In this document: positions 15,598 through 22,029 of the stretch, piece after piece
Layout: the number at the start of each line of letters is the position of its first letter
Position numbering within the stretch: the first letter of the stretch is position 1
NCBI GenBank assembly: GCA_028716085.1
Contig: JAQUQM010000007.1
Span: 1-38,367 of the forward strand
From: Dehalococcoidia bacterium
GTDB lineage: Bacteria > Chloroflexota > Dehalococcoidia > GIF9 > UBA5629
Length of the DNA stretch: 38,367 nt
Reading direction: 5' to 3'
The notes under the pieces: model-generated
What the model saw: only the letters and a program-made list of their open reading frames with translations
Database searches by the model: none
What the model was told of the DNA's origin: nothing
Translations under genes and position numbers: made by a program

Positions 15598-16644
15598 ATG
15601 AGAATATTTATCTGGGATTTCACCCACGACAGATATTACCCCGTGCTTACATCTGAAAATACTACGGTTAAGAATTTATTGGCCCAGGCCGTGCCCCAGA
15701 TAGTCAAAGAACGCGGGCCGGGCAGGCAGTTCGTTGCCTACCTGCAGAAGACAGGGGAGCAGCTGTATGTCAAAGAGGATGGGCATTTCTTCAAGAGCGG
15801 TAAGGAAGGTAAGCCTGTGACGCTGCATCCCTGGCAGACCATGTCCGTCGCCGGGGTTGTGGAAAATGAGGTACTTGTACTCTGCTATTTCATTCAACCC
15901 GGGGTAGTGAGCGAGGCGGTGAATGTCGAACAGCGTTTCGCCGATGAATACGAGAAATTGAAGGAACTGGAGGCGAGCTCGGATATGATACGGGTGGAGG
16001 CGGTTGAAGGCAATCCGCCACGGAAATACCGTGTCACCATCAACTGCAAGGGCATGATGCGCAATCCGGTGGATAATAAATTGTATCTGACTGCCAACCA
16101 TGTTCTTGAGATAGATTTGCCGGTGGGCATTTCCGCCTACCCGTACGAGGCCCCTTATATCCGGTGCCTTACACCGCATTTTCACCCCAATATCAGCCCT
16201 GACAATAACCTTGTCTGCACAGGTGTGGAGAGGAAATGGGAGCCGTCGCTCGACCTGGCCTGGCTGGTCTGTCACCTGGCGGACATTATTACGTATCGTA
16301 TTTATGGCACTGATGACCCGTATAACAAAGAGGCGGTGCAGTGGGCGGAAGCGCACAAAGACAAGTTCCCGCTCGACGAGCGCTCATTGTTTAAAGAAGC
16401 TGTGGCGGTGCCGGTAAGCCAGGCTCAGGACACTGCGCTGGTAGCCATAACCGGGCAGTCAGTGATGATCAGCCAGGGTGAACCTGAGCTAACCACTTCG
16501 CCGAAGACCGAAATTGCAGGTACTGCGATCGATGAGCGTGTTTCGAGGCCTAAAGCTGCTTCCAGGTCAAAGTCTGTACGTAAATCAAAATCAACCGCAA
16601 AAAAGAGCCCGGCTGCCAGGACAAGAAAGAAGAAGTCAAGCTGA
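15598..16644 (+). CDS. E2-like ubiquitin-conjugating enzyme with N-terminal beta-grasp-like domain
   Basis: A 348-residue protein, far longer than a bare E2 of about 150. The ATG at 15598 is fixed by GGAGGAG (15584-15590); a TTG-started longer frame is rejected. Residues 1-100 look like a ubiquitin-fold domain: opening strand MRIFIWDF, a helix beginning TVKNLLAQAV, and a closing strand EVLVLCYF. Residues about 110-262 form the UBC domain: YP at 181-182, His196-Pro197-Asn198, active-site Cys207 in NLVCTG, Trp214, and DDPYNKEA (239-246), matching canonical E2 landmarks. The last 35 residues are Lys/Arg/Ser-rich and probably disordered, perhaps for nucleic-acid or membrane contact or as modification sites. 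It is last in the operon. The E2 call is strong; the N-terminal fold is by eye. Confidence 0.92.
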   Translation: MRIFIWDFTHDRYYPVLTSENTTVKNLLAQAVPQIVKERGPGRQFVAYLQKTGEQLYVKEDGHFFKSGKEGKPVTLHPWQTMSVAGVVENEVLVLCYFIQPGVVSEAVNVEQRFADEYEKLKELEASSDMIRVEAVEGNPPRKYRVTINCKGMMRNPVDNKLYLTANHVLEIDLPVGISAYPYEAPYIRCLTPHFHPNISPDNNLVCTGVERKWEPSLDLAWLVCHLADIITYRIYGTDDPYNKEAVQWAEAHKDKFPLDERSLFKEAVAVPVSQAQDTALVAITGQSVMISQGEPELTTSPKTEIAGTAIDERVSRPKAASRSKSVRKSKSTAKKSPAARTRKKKSS

Positions 16645-16673
16645 GTGCCTGAGATTGTCACGTCGTCGTAAAT

Positions 16674-16705
16674 AAAAAGGGCTACTCCTAAGAGCAGCCC
16701 TTTTT
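16674..16705. terminator. Bidirectional intrinsic terminator after the ubiquitin-like operon
   Basis: AAAAAGGGCT (16674-16683) and AGCCCTTTTT (16696-16705) form a perfect 10-bp stem, and inner CTC/GAG bases extend it past one mismatch around a CTAA loop. A-runs and T-runs flank the GC core on both sides, so it can stop the plus-strand operon and the convergent minus-strand surface-protein gene. It defines the 3' end of the conjugation operon. Confidence 0.92.
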
Positions 16706-16729
16706 GCTTTTAATCCTTAGTCTCCGGGA

Positions 16730-17680
16730 TCAGGTTATCCGCCTTGAGAGCAGGAAGAGCAAACCACCGATAACGATAACAAACAGGGCTATAATAGCGT
16801 AGATGAGCGCGTGGTTATTGGTGAAATAATCTACGGTAAAGCTGCCTGCAGGGAAGCCGTTGACAACAACCTGGTAGACACCAGGCTCATTGCGGAATAC
16901 ATTGAAGCTTAACTGCTTCACCTCACCAGCATTCAGCGTTATTCCCTGGTAGGTAACCTCCTGGCCATTCACATACAGGGTGATTTTAGAGCTGCCATTG
17001 GAGTTGCTGTTATTGGATACTGTTGTTCTGACCTCCACCTGCTCACCGACACCCACTTTAGAAGCAGACAGGGAGACGTTCTGTACACGGATATTGGCCA
17101 GCGGCACAGGAGTAGTAGTTGTAGTCGTACCCGCCATACCTCCTACATTACCTCCGCCCGATGACCCTCCTCCTGTATTAAACAAATTTTGGGTGCATCC
17201 TCCTGTACCGAATGACAACTCCTGGCCGTAAGTAATGCAAGCTACTTCAGTAGCAAGAATAATATCATGGAGTGCACCCCCTGCATTGACTCCGGCAAGG
17301 AACCATTTTGCTGGTGGGAACATTCTAGTGAGAACAGGCCCTCGGGCTACGGGTTGAAAATAATACATAGTGCATGGGTTTAGATTGGCTACAACTGCTG
17401 ATATTGTTCCTGTACTTGCATATCTAACCGTGCTTGTGACGTTAGTATATACTCCCCGAGATGTGCCGTACTGGAAAGATACATCAACCCAGGCGCAATC
17501 GCCCAAACTTGTAATGTTTGCCCTCAAAGTTGCCTGGCTGCTGTAGATATCTGTAGCCGGTAATGTTGATATGCTTGCACAAGCAGGGATAGGATCGTCT
17601 TTGGCCGAAGTCGGAGAAGGGAAGATACAAAGCTGGATCAGCAGAACCAGTATGGTGATTATGAACAATACCCTTTTCAC
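16730..17680 (-). CDS. Secreted FN3-like/CARDB surface protein with C-terminal anchor, copy A
   Basis: A type I surface protein of about 316 residues. GTG at 17680 is preferred as start because GGAGG lies five bases upstream; the in-frame ATG at 17692 overlaps that ribosome site. Order: signal peptide (to about residue 25), a fibronectin-like domain with the TLPATDIYSSQATL and YGTSRGVYT patterns, a Gly/Ser/Thr-rich linker (GGGSSGGG and a run of six threonines), a CARDB-like adhesion domain beginning NIRVQNVSLSASKVG, a membrane helix and a short basic tail. Its last half is identical in protein to copy B, while the N-terminal domain differs substantially. It has its own promoter (17734-17763). 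An adhesion or cell-envelope role is inferred from the domains. Confidence 0.85.
   Translation of the reverse strand: MKRVLFIITILVLLIQLCIFPSPTSAKDDPIPACASISTLPATDIYSSQATLRANITSLGDCAWVDVSFQYGTSRGVYTNVTSTVRYASTGTISAVVANLNPCTMYYFQPVARGPVLTRMFPPAKWFLAGVNAGGALHDIILATEVACITYGQELSFGTGGCTQNLFNTGGGSSGGGNVGGMAGTTTTTTPVPLANIRVQNVSLSASKVGVGEQVEVRTTVSNNSNSNGSSKITLYVNGQEVTYQGITLNAGEVKQLSFNVFRNEPGVYQVVVNGFPAGSFTVDYFTNNHALIYAIIALFVIVIGGLLFLLSRRIT
16746..17230. repeat. Near-identical 485-bp direct repeat, copy A
   Basis: This block matches 17944-18428 at a constant offset of 1198 bases with only about three substitutions found by eye, all silent. It covers the linker, CARDB domain and membrane anchor of the two paralogous surface proteins. 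Such identity next to diverged coding sequence points to recent duplication or gene conversion. Confidence 0.9.
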
Positions 17681-17690
17681 AATTTCCTCC

Positions 17691-17835
17691 ATGGGCTACT
17701 TAATCGATTGCAAACCTAATCCACCCGGTTTTGATTATACGCTGGTTGAAATTCACGCGTCAACAGGTCGCTGAGCTTGAAGGGATGTAGGGAAGGTATT
17801 AAAACAACCTCAGCAAAGTGTCCACGTCACCGCTG
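17691..17835. repeat. Promoter-leader direct repeat, copy A
   Basis: Bases 17691-17770 are identical to 18871-18950, covering the leader and promoter of both paralogs. The similarity continues with a few changes and a five-base length difference to 17835 (matching up to 19020), reaching into the last codons of the trypsin-thioredoxin gene in the second copy. Confidence 0.9.
17734..17763 (-). promoter_or_regulatory. Sigma-70 promoter of surface-protein copy A
   Basis: Read on the minus strand: TTGACG (17763-17758), an 18-base spacer, then a perfect TATAAT (17739-17734). It predicts a leader of about 50 bases to the GTG start at 17680. The identical promoter precedes copy B. Confidence 0.8.
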
Positions 17836-17927
17836 CTGCATTTAAAGTGACTATGGACAGGCTGTATGGCAACTGAAGGCAGCTCTTCGAAGAAGTCCCT
17901 TATACCGGCAATTTCCGGGCTCAGGAA
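17799..17927 (-). pseudogene. 3' remnant of a duplicated gene
   Basis: Directly after the TGA stop of surface-protein copy B, the same frame stays open for 42 codons to a TAA at 17799. The last codons (SSGDVD-LLRLF) match the C-terminus of the trypsin-thioredoxin lipoprotein gene except for one Val-to-Thr change. The preceding 30 residues (beginning FLSPEIAGIRDFF) do not match that gene. No start or ribosome site is visible. The simplest reading is the tail of a truncated paralog left when the surface-protein unit was duplicated. Confidence 0.6.
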
Positions 17928-18860
17928 TCAAATTCTTCGTTTCGAGAGCAGGAAGAGCAAACCACCGATAACGATAACAAACAGGGCTATGATAGCGTAG
18001 ATGAGCGCGTGGTTATTGGTGAAATAATCTACGGTAAAGCTGCCTGCAGGGAAGCCGTTGACAACAACCTGGTAGACACCAGGCTCGTTGCGGAATACAT
18101 TGAAGCTTAACTGCTTCACCTCACCAGCATTCAGCGTTATTCCCTGGTAGGTAACCTCCTGGCCATTCACATACAGGGTGATTTTAGAGCTGCCATTGGA
18201 GTTGCTGTTATTAGATACTGTTGTTCTGACCTCCACCTGCTCACCGACACCCACTTTAGAAGCAGACAGGGAGACGTTCTGTACACGGATATTGGCCAGC
18301 GGCACAGGAGTAGTAGTTGTAGTCGTACCCGCCATACCTCCTACATTACCTCCGCCCGATGACCCTCCTCCTGTATTAAACAAATTTTGGGTGCATCCTC
18401 CTGTACCGAATGACAACTCCTGGCCGTAAACAGGATCAATCGGGATGAAGTGGGAAGTAGCATCATTGAGCACTCCCCATGTATTAACTCCGGCAAGAAA
18501 CCATTTCCCTTGTGGGTGCATGTTAAGAACAAAACCTATGGCTGCAGGCCGAAAATAGTACATGGTGCATGGATTAAGGTTAGTTGCCAGTGAAGATATT
18601 ATTCCAGTGTTTGCACACACTACGGGATTTGTAAAGGATGTATATACTCCCGGAGATGTGCCGTATTCGAATCGCACGTTAGCCCCGGCGAAATCCCCCA
18701 GACTGGTAATATTTGCTTTTAAAGTTGCCTGATTACTATAAATATCCGTGGCGGGCAGCGTTGTTATATTTATAACAGCAAGATTGGCCGAGGCTGTTGC
18801 AGGAAGAAAAATAATTTGAATTGCTAGCATCACTGCTATTATGAACAATATCCTTTTCAC
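17928..18860 (-). CDS. Secreted FN3-like/CARDB surface protein with C-terminal anchor, copy B
   Basis: A paralog of copy A, about 310 residues from GTG 18860, which has GGAGG five bases upstream (the in-frame ATG at 18872 overlaps that site). The layout is the same: signal peptide, fibronectin-like domain with YGTSPGVYT, Gly/Thr-rich linker, CARDB-like domain, membrane helix and a basic LLSKRRI end. From the linker onward the protein is identical to copy A until the last few residues, whereas the N-terminal domain is only about half identical and has small insertions and deletions near the LNDATSHFIPIDPV segment. It has an identical promoter of its own. Exposed-domain variation on a constant anchor resembles surface diversification. 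Confidence 0.85.
   Translation of the reverse strand: MKRILFIIAVMLAIQIIFLPATASANLAVINITTLPATDIYSNQATLKANITSLGDFAGANVRFEYGTSPGVYTSFTNPVVCANTGIISSLATNLNPCTMYYFRPAAIGFVLNMHPQGKWFLAGVNTWGVLNDATSHFIPIDPVYGQELSFGTGGCTQNLFNTGGGSSGGGNVGGMAGTTTTTTPVPLANIRVQNVSLSASKVGVGEQVEVRTTVSNNSNSNGSSKITLYVNGQEVTYQGITLNAGEVKQLSFNVFRNEPGVYQVVVNGFPAGSFTVDYFTNNHALIYAIIALFVIVIGGLLFLLSKRRI
17944..18428. repeat. Near-identical 485-bp direct repeat, copy B
   Basis: Partner of 16746-17230, encoding the same linker, CARDB domain and anchor in the second surface protein. Confidence 0.9.
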
Positions 18861-18870
18861 AACTCCCTCC

Positions 18871-19020
18871 ATGGGCTACTTAATCGATTGCAAACCTAAT
18901 CCACCCGGTTTTGATTATACGCTGGTTGAAATTCACGCGTCAACAGGTCGTTGAACTGCGCTTGAAGGGATGCAGGGAAGGTATTAAAACAACCTCAACA
19001 AAACGTCCACGTCACCGCTG
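18871..19020. repeat. Promoter-leader direct repeat, copy B
   Basis: Partner of 17691-17835. Its right-hand end overlaps the last codons of the trypsin-thioredoxin gene (stop at 18984-18986), showing that the duplicated unit included the end of that gene. Confidence 0.9.
18914..18943 (-). promoter_or_regulatory. Sigma-70 promoter of surface-protein copy B
   Basis: On the minus strand: TTGACG (18943-18938), an 18-base spacer and TATAAT (18919-18914), identical to the promoter of copy A 1180 bases away. It lies between the protease stop and copy B, so copy B need not depend on read-through. Confidence 0.8.
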
Positions 19021-20114
19021 GACAGTGAATCATATCGCTTTACCTTGATGTTACCATCTTTATCCAGAAAATAGGCTGCGGGAATTTTATCCGGCTTGAA
19101 CAGGCCTGTGACATCACCCGTGCTGTCCGGCGCCACCGATAGTTTAACATCATTTTGCTTTATCCAGCTTTCCACATCCTGAATTTCTACCTGGCTGAGA
19201 ATGACAGCCACGGTAAGCTGCTTCTCCGGCCAGTAATCGTAAACTTTCTGAACGGAACGTATCATCTCTATGCATGCCGGGCATTCGGCGGATACAAATA
19301 AAAGGATCGCCCGCTTGCCTTTCAGCGAATTTAATGATACGGCTTGTCCACCTGTAGTGGTCAGATTGAAATCAGGTGCCCTGCATCCTGTATTCGGGCA
19401 TACCGGCCGGGCTGTTACTTCAGCGGGTGGTTTTTCGGGTAACTTGCCTCCGCCGAGCTCGGTCAGCATATCCCTTGCTTCGTTCGATGCTATAGCGAAG
19501 TTTATGCAGCCTTCCTCGATGTTTACATACTTGCTGCTGACTATACCTATAACATTGCCCTCGCTGTCTACCATCGGCCCGCCGCTGCTCCCCGGGTCGG
19601 TCCTGGCGCTGGTTTTTAAAATACTGGTACCCCGCATCCTGGAGAAAGAGCACAATATGCCTGTGGTCAGCCTGAGGTTATTTCCCGTGCTGCTTACACC
19701 GGGATAGCCCAGTATAACTATAGGACTGCCCGTTTGCAGGTCATCCGACTCGGAAGAATCGCCCAGTGCGGCGAAGGGGAATCCGCTGCTTTCCTGCGGC
19801 AGCTTGATGATGGCCAGGTCCCTCGTTTTGTCAATGGCGACAACGTTGCCCAGGTAGGCGGCGCCTTTGTTCATTATTACGGTGGCTACCGTGTCGTCGC
19901 CCGTCAGGTGCTGGCAGGTCAGCACGTAACCATCCGCGCTTACAATGACCCCCGAGCCGACCCTGTTCTCCACCATTATGCAAACAACGGCAGGGAAAAC
20001 CTTTTTAATATTGTCATAATTCGGTGGCATGGTGCAGGAAGACAGCACCATGGTAATTATGGCTGCCAGTGAGATAGAAAAGATGTAGATATTTTTTTTA
20101 GCCATTGCAGTCAT
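18984..20114 (-). CDS. Lipoprotein fusing a trypsin-like serine protease to a thioredoxin-fold domain
   Basis: A 376-residue secreted protein. The start is taken at ATG 20114 (ATG 20105 is equally possible); neither has a good ribosome site, and the longer frame to 20228 adds a tail before the signal peptide. Residues about 7-26 are a signal peptide ending VLSSC, with Cys27 the lipidation site. The protease domain (about 35-220) has a full triad: His69 in TCQHLTG, Asp99 in TRDLAII, Ser177 in DPGSSGGPM, as in DegP/HtrA-type enzymes, but no PDZ domain follows. Instead a peroxiredoxin/TlpA-like domain (about 244-376) begins RAPDFNLTT and carries C278-P-A-C281. It may cleave or repair misfolded or oxidised envelope proteins. 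Neighbours are the surface-protein pair. Confidence 0.88.
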   Translation of the reverse strand: MTAMAKKNIYIFSISLAAIITMVLSSCTMPPNYDNIKKVFPAVVCIMVENRVGSGVIVSADGYVLTCQHLTGDDTVATVIMNKGAAYLGNVVAIDKTRDLAIIKLPQESSGFPFAALGDSSESDDLQTGSPIVILGYPGVSSTGNNLRLTTGILCSFSRMRGTSILKTSARTDPGSSGGPMVDSEGNVIGIVSSKYVNIEEGCINFAIASNEARDMLTELGGGKLPEKPPAEVTARPVCPNTGCRAPDFNLTTTGGQAVSLNSLKGKRAILLFVSAECPACIEMIRSVQKVYDYWPEKQLTVAVILSQVEIQDVESWIKQNDVKLSVAPDSTGDVTGLFKPDKIPAAYFLDKDGNIKVKRYDSLSSGDVDVLLRLF

Positions 20115-20164
20115 ATTACCACAGTTGCGGCTTGTATATTTAGCTGATATTGAAAAAGTGTTTC

Positions 20165-20173
20165 TGATATAAT
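20165..20173 (+). promoter_or_regulatory. Extended -10 promoter of the DUF2804 gene
   Basis: TGATATAAT gives a perfect TATAAT (20168-20173) with the TGn extension. No good -35 element lies at normal spacing, as is common for extended -10 promoters. The transcript would start near 20180, about 40 bases before the ATG. Confidence 0.6.
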
Positions 20174-20219
20174 CGGGCGCGTACAGAAAGACAACGAGAC
20201 CAGGGCGCGGAGGTACGTA

Positions 20220-21254
20220 ATGGCTCAATATGAAATCGTGAATCAGGCTCCACTGCTTGATAAAGAGGGCAATCTCACGGCTATCGGCTGGGCGCGGCAG
20301 CCGCTGCTTGAACCCAACCTGGAGAATGTAAATATCTATGGCCTGAAGTTTTTACAGCCGCTGCGCATCAAGCGCTGGCAGTATTACGGCATCACCACGC
20401 CCACACATTTCTTCTCCTTTACCATCAGCCATGTGGGCTATATCGGGTCGATTTTCGCCTATATTTTGAACTTCGAAACCGGCGAATATCACGAAGAGAC
20501 GCTGACCGTGCCTTTTGGAGCCGGGGTAGTATTGCCCCGCGACAGCACGGAGGGCGACTGCGAGTATAAGAAAGGGGAGATCCACCTGCATTTCACCATC
20601 GAGAATGGCAGCCGGCGTGTACTGGCCGTCAACTGGCCTCGCTTCGGCGGGAAGGATTTGAAGGCGCTGGTGGATTTGGAACTTGTCGATGGACATGAAT
20701 CGGTGGTGAATGTTTTTCCTTTCGAAAATAAACGGTTTTTCTATACCCGCAAGGTAAACTGCATACCTGCCAGCGGCGTAGTGGAATACGGGCAGGTATA
20801 TCAGGTAACGCCCGATAGTTGCCTGGGCACGTTGGATTGGGGACTGGGAGTCTGGCCTTACCGCTCGTTCTGGATCTGGGGCAGCACCTCGCAGTTCCTG
20901 CCCGACGGCCGCACTATCGGTCTGAACCTGGGCGGCGGCATCGGCAACAACCCGGATGTGAACGATAATGCCGTGATACTTAACGGAAAAGTCCACAAGA
21001 TTGGTGTTGTGGATTTCAAATACGACACCTCGGACTTCAAAAAGCCCTGGACTATGGCTTCGCAGGATGGCCGACTTTCCCTGAAGTTCATGCCTTTCTT
21101 CGAACGTGTGGCGAAGACTGATTTAAAAGTGCTCTCCAGTGAAGTGCACCAGATGTTCGGGCGCTATAACGGTATAGTGACACTGGACAACGGCGAGAAA
21201 CTGGAGATCAAGGACCTGATTGGCTGGGCGGAAGAGCACCACGCGAAGTGGTGA
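20220..21254 (+). CDS. DUF2804 family protein
   Basis: A 344-residue cytoplasmic protein matching the DUF2804 family by its overall pattern: an N-terminal G-N-L-x-x-x-G-W-A-R-x-P motif, KRWQYYGI and THFFSFTISHVGY, then KALVDLEL, WGLGVWPYRSFW and a C-terminal MFGRYNG. The fold is thought to be a lipocalin/hydroxyneurosporene-hydratase-like beta barrel; no catalytic role is established, and I assign none. The ATG follows GGAGGT with six-base spacing. The gene stands alone, divergent from the trypsin-thioredoxin gene and convergent with the AT-rich nuclease gene. GC content is high here (42 of 60 bases in 20881-20940). Confidence 0.85.
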   Translation: MAQYEIVNQAPLLDKEGNLTAIGWARQPLLEPNLENVNIYGLKFLQPLRIKRWQYYGITTPTHFFSFTISHVGYIGSIFAYILNFETGEYHEETLTVPFGAGVVLPRDSTEGDCEYKKGEIHLHFTIENGSRRVLAVNWPRFGGKDLKALVDLELVDGHESVVNVFPFENKRFFYTRKVNCIPASGVVEYGQVYQVTPDSCLGTLDWGLGVWPYRSFWIWGSTSQFLPDGRTIGLNLGGGIGNNPDVNDNAVILNGKVHKIGVVDFKYDTSDFKKPWTMASQDGRLSLKFMPFFERVAKTDLKVLSSEVHQMFGRYNGIVTLDNGEKLEIKDLIGWAEEHHAKW

Positions 21255-21269
21255 ATCAGAATTTAGTCG

Positions 21270-21968
21270 CTATTCAATTTTATCTGATTTCTTTAAATTG
21301 CAACTTGCGCACAACAAACGGATATTATTTTCTGTTAAACTTGAACCACCTTTCGAATATGGCAAATCATGATCAAAATGCAAATTTAGAGCAGAACCAC
21401 AGATAACGCATTTTCCTTTATCTCTTTCCCAAACTCTTTTCTTGACATCTGATGGAATTAGCCTGGTTTGGTTTGAAGTTGCATAATTAGCTACATTGTT
21501 ATTTGTTTCCAATTGTCGCGAGGTTAATGAAAGGATAAATATATAGACATTTCTTTTACCATCGTTGGCTATTCTATAATCTATAAGATCAAAGAAACCT
21601 TTGAGTGACCAGACTCCCCGAATGATTTTTTCGTATACCTTTACTAGTCTAGGCTCACATTGGCCATTTCTATATTGAGCTACCGCCTTGATAAATTTGC
21701 CATTCTCTGTTAATCCGCCCTTATATGTATATTTCGGTTGATCCAACTCTTTCGGATTATTATTTTTCCCGTGTCTTGGTTCATCATGTCCTTCATATTC
21801 AATCGTCTTGCCGTCTTTCAATATCTTATCTCTATAAGGAGCATTGGAACGCTGAGACATTAAAATGACTGAATATTGTGGATTTATTGCATAGTTCATT
21901 CCTTTCTGGATTTGCTGTGATCCTTCTGCTTGACACATATCCAGATAAGACATTATCTGGTCAAACAT
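21270..21968 (-). CDS. SRA-like/HNH endonuclease, probable modified-DNA restriction enzyme
   Basis: A 232-residue two-domain nuclease. The N-terminal part (about 30-150) has an SRA/ScoMcrA-like pattern: SVILMS, a dG-x-x-I-x-YEGHD segment (57-62), LDQP, a GLTENGKF motif (85-92) and VYEK-x-x-x-GVWSLKGFF (111-126). Such PUA-like domains read modified cytosines. The C-terminal HNH domain (about 180-232) has C187-x2-C190, H197-x-D199-H200, an Asn (214/215) and C220-x2-C223, a zinc-stabilised beta-beta-alpha-metal site. Similar fusions act as methylation-dependent (type IV/McrA-like) restriction enzymes. The gene is strikingly AT-rich (19 GC of 60 in 21481-21540), lacks a ribosome site and sits alone, suggesting recent acquisition. 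No methylase is adjacent. Confidence 0.85.
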   Translation of the reverse strand: MFDQIMSYLDMCQAEGSQQIQKGMNYAINPQYSVILMSQRSNAPYRDKILKDGKTIEYEGHDEPRHGKNNNPKELDQPKYTYKGGLTENGKFIKAVAQYRNGQCEPRLVKVYEKIIRGVWSLKGFFDLIDYRIANDGKRNVYIFILSLTSRQLETNNNVANYATSNQTRLIPSDVKKRVWERDKGKCVICGSALNLHFDHDLPYSKGGSSLTENNIRLLCASCNLKKSDKIE

Positions 21969-22029
21969 ATTTAGAATACCTGATTTTCATGCTTGTTATC
22001 ATTTGTAGTTAAGGATCGGTGTTGTTGAA

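Noticed and set aside
10204-16644. Calling the locus a known Bil-type antiphage operon
   Set aside because: The membrane helices on JAB and RING, the E2 fusion, the lack of a separate ISG15-like modifier and the secreted first gene differ from that layout, and no other defence genes lie beside it except a distant HNH nuclease.
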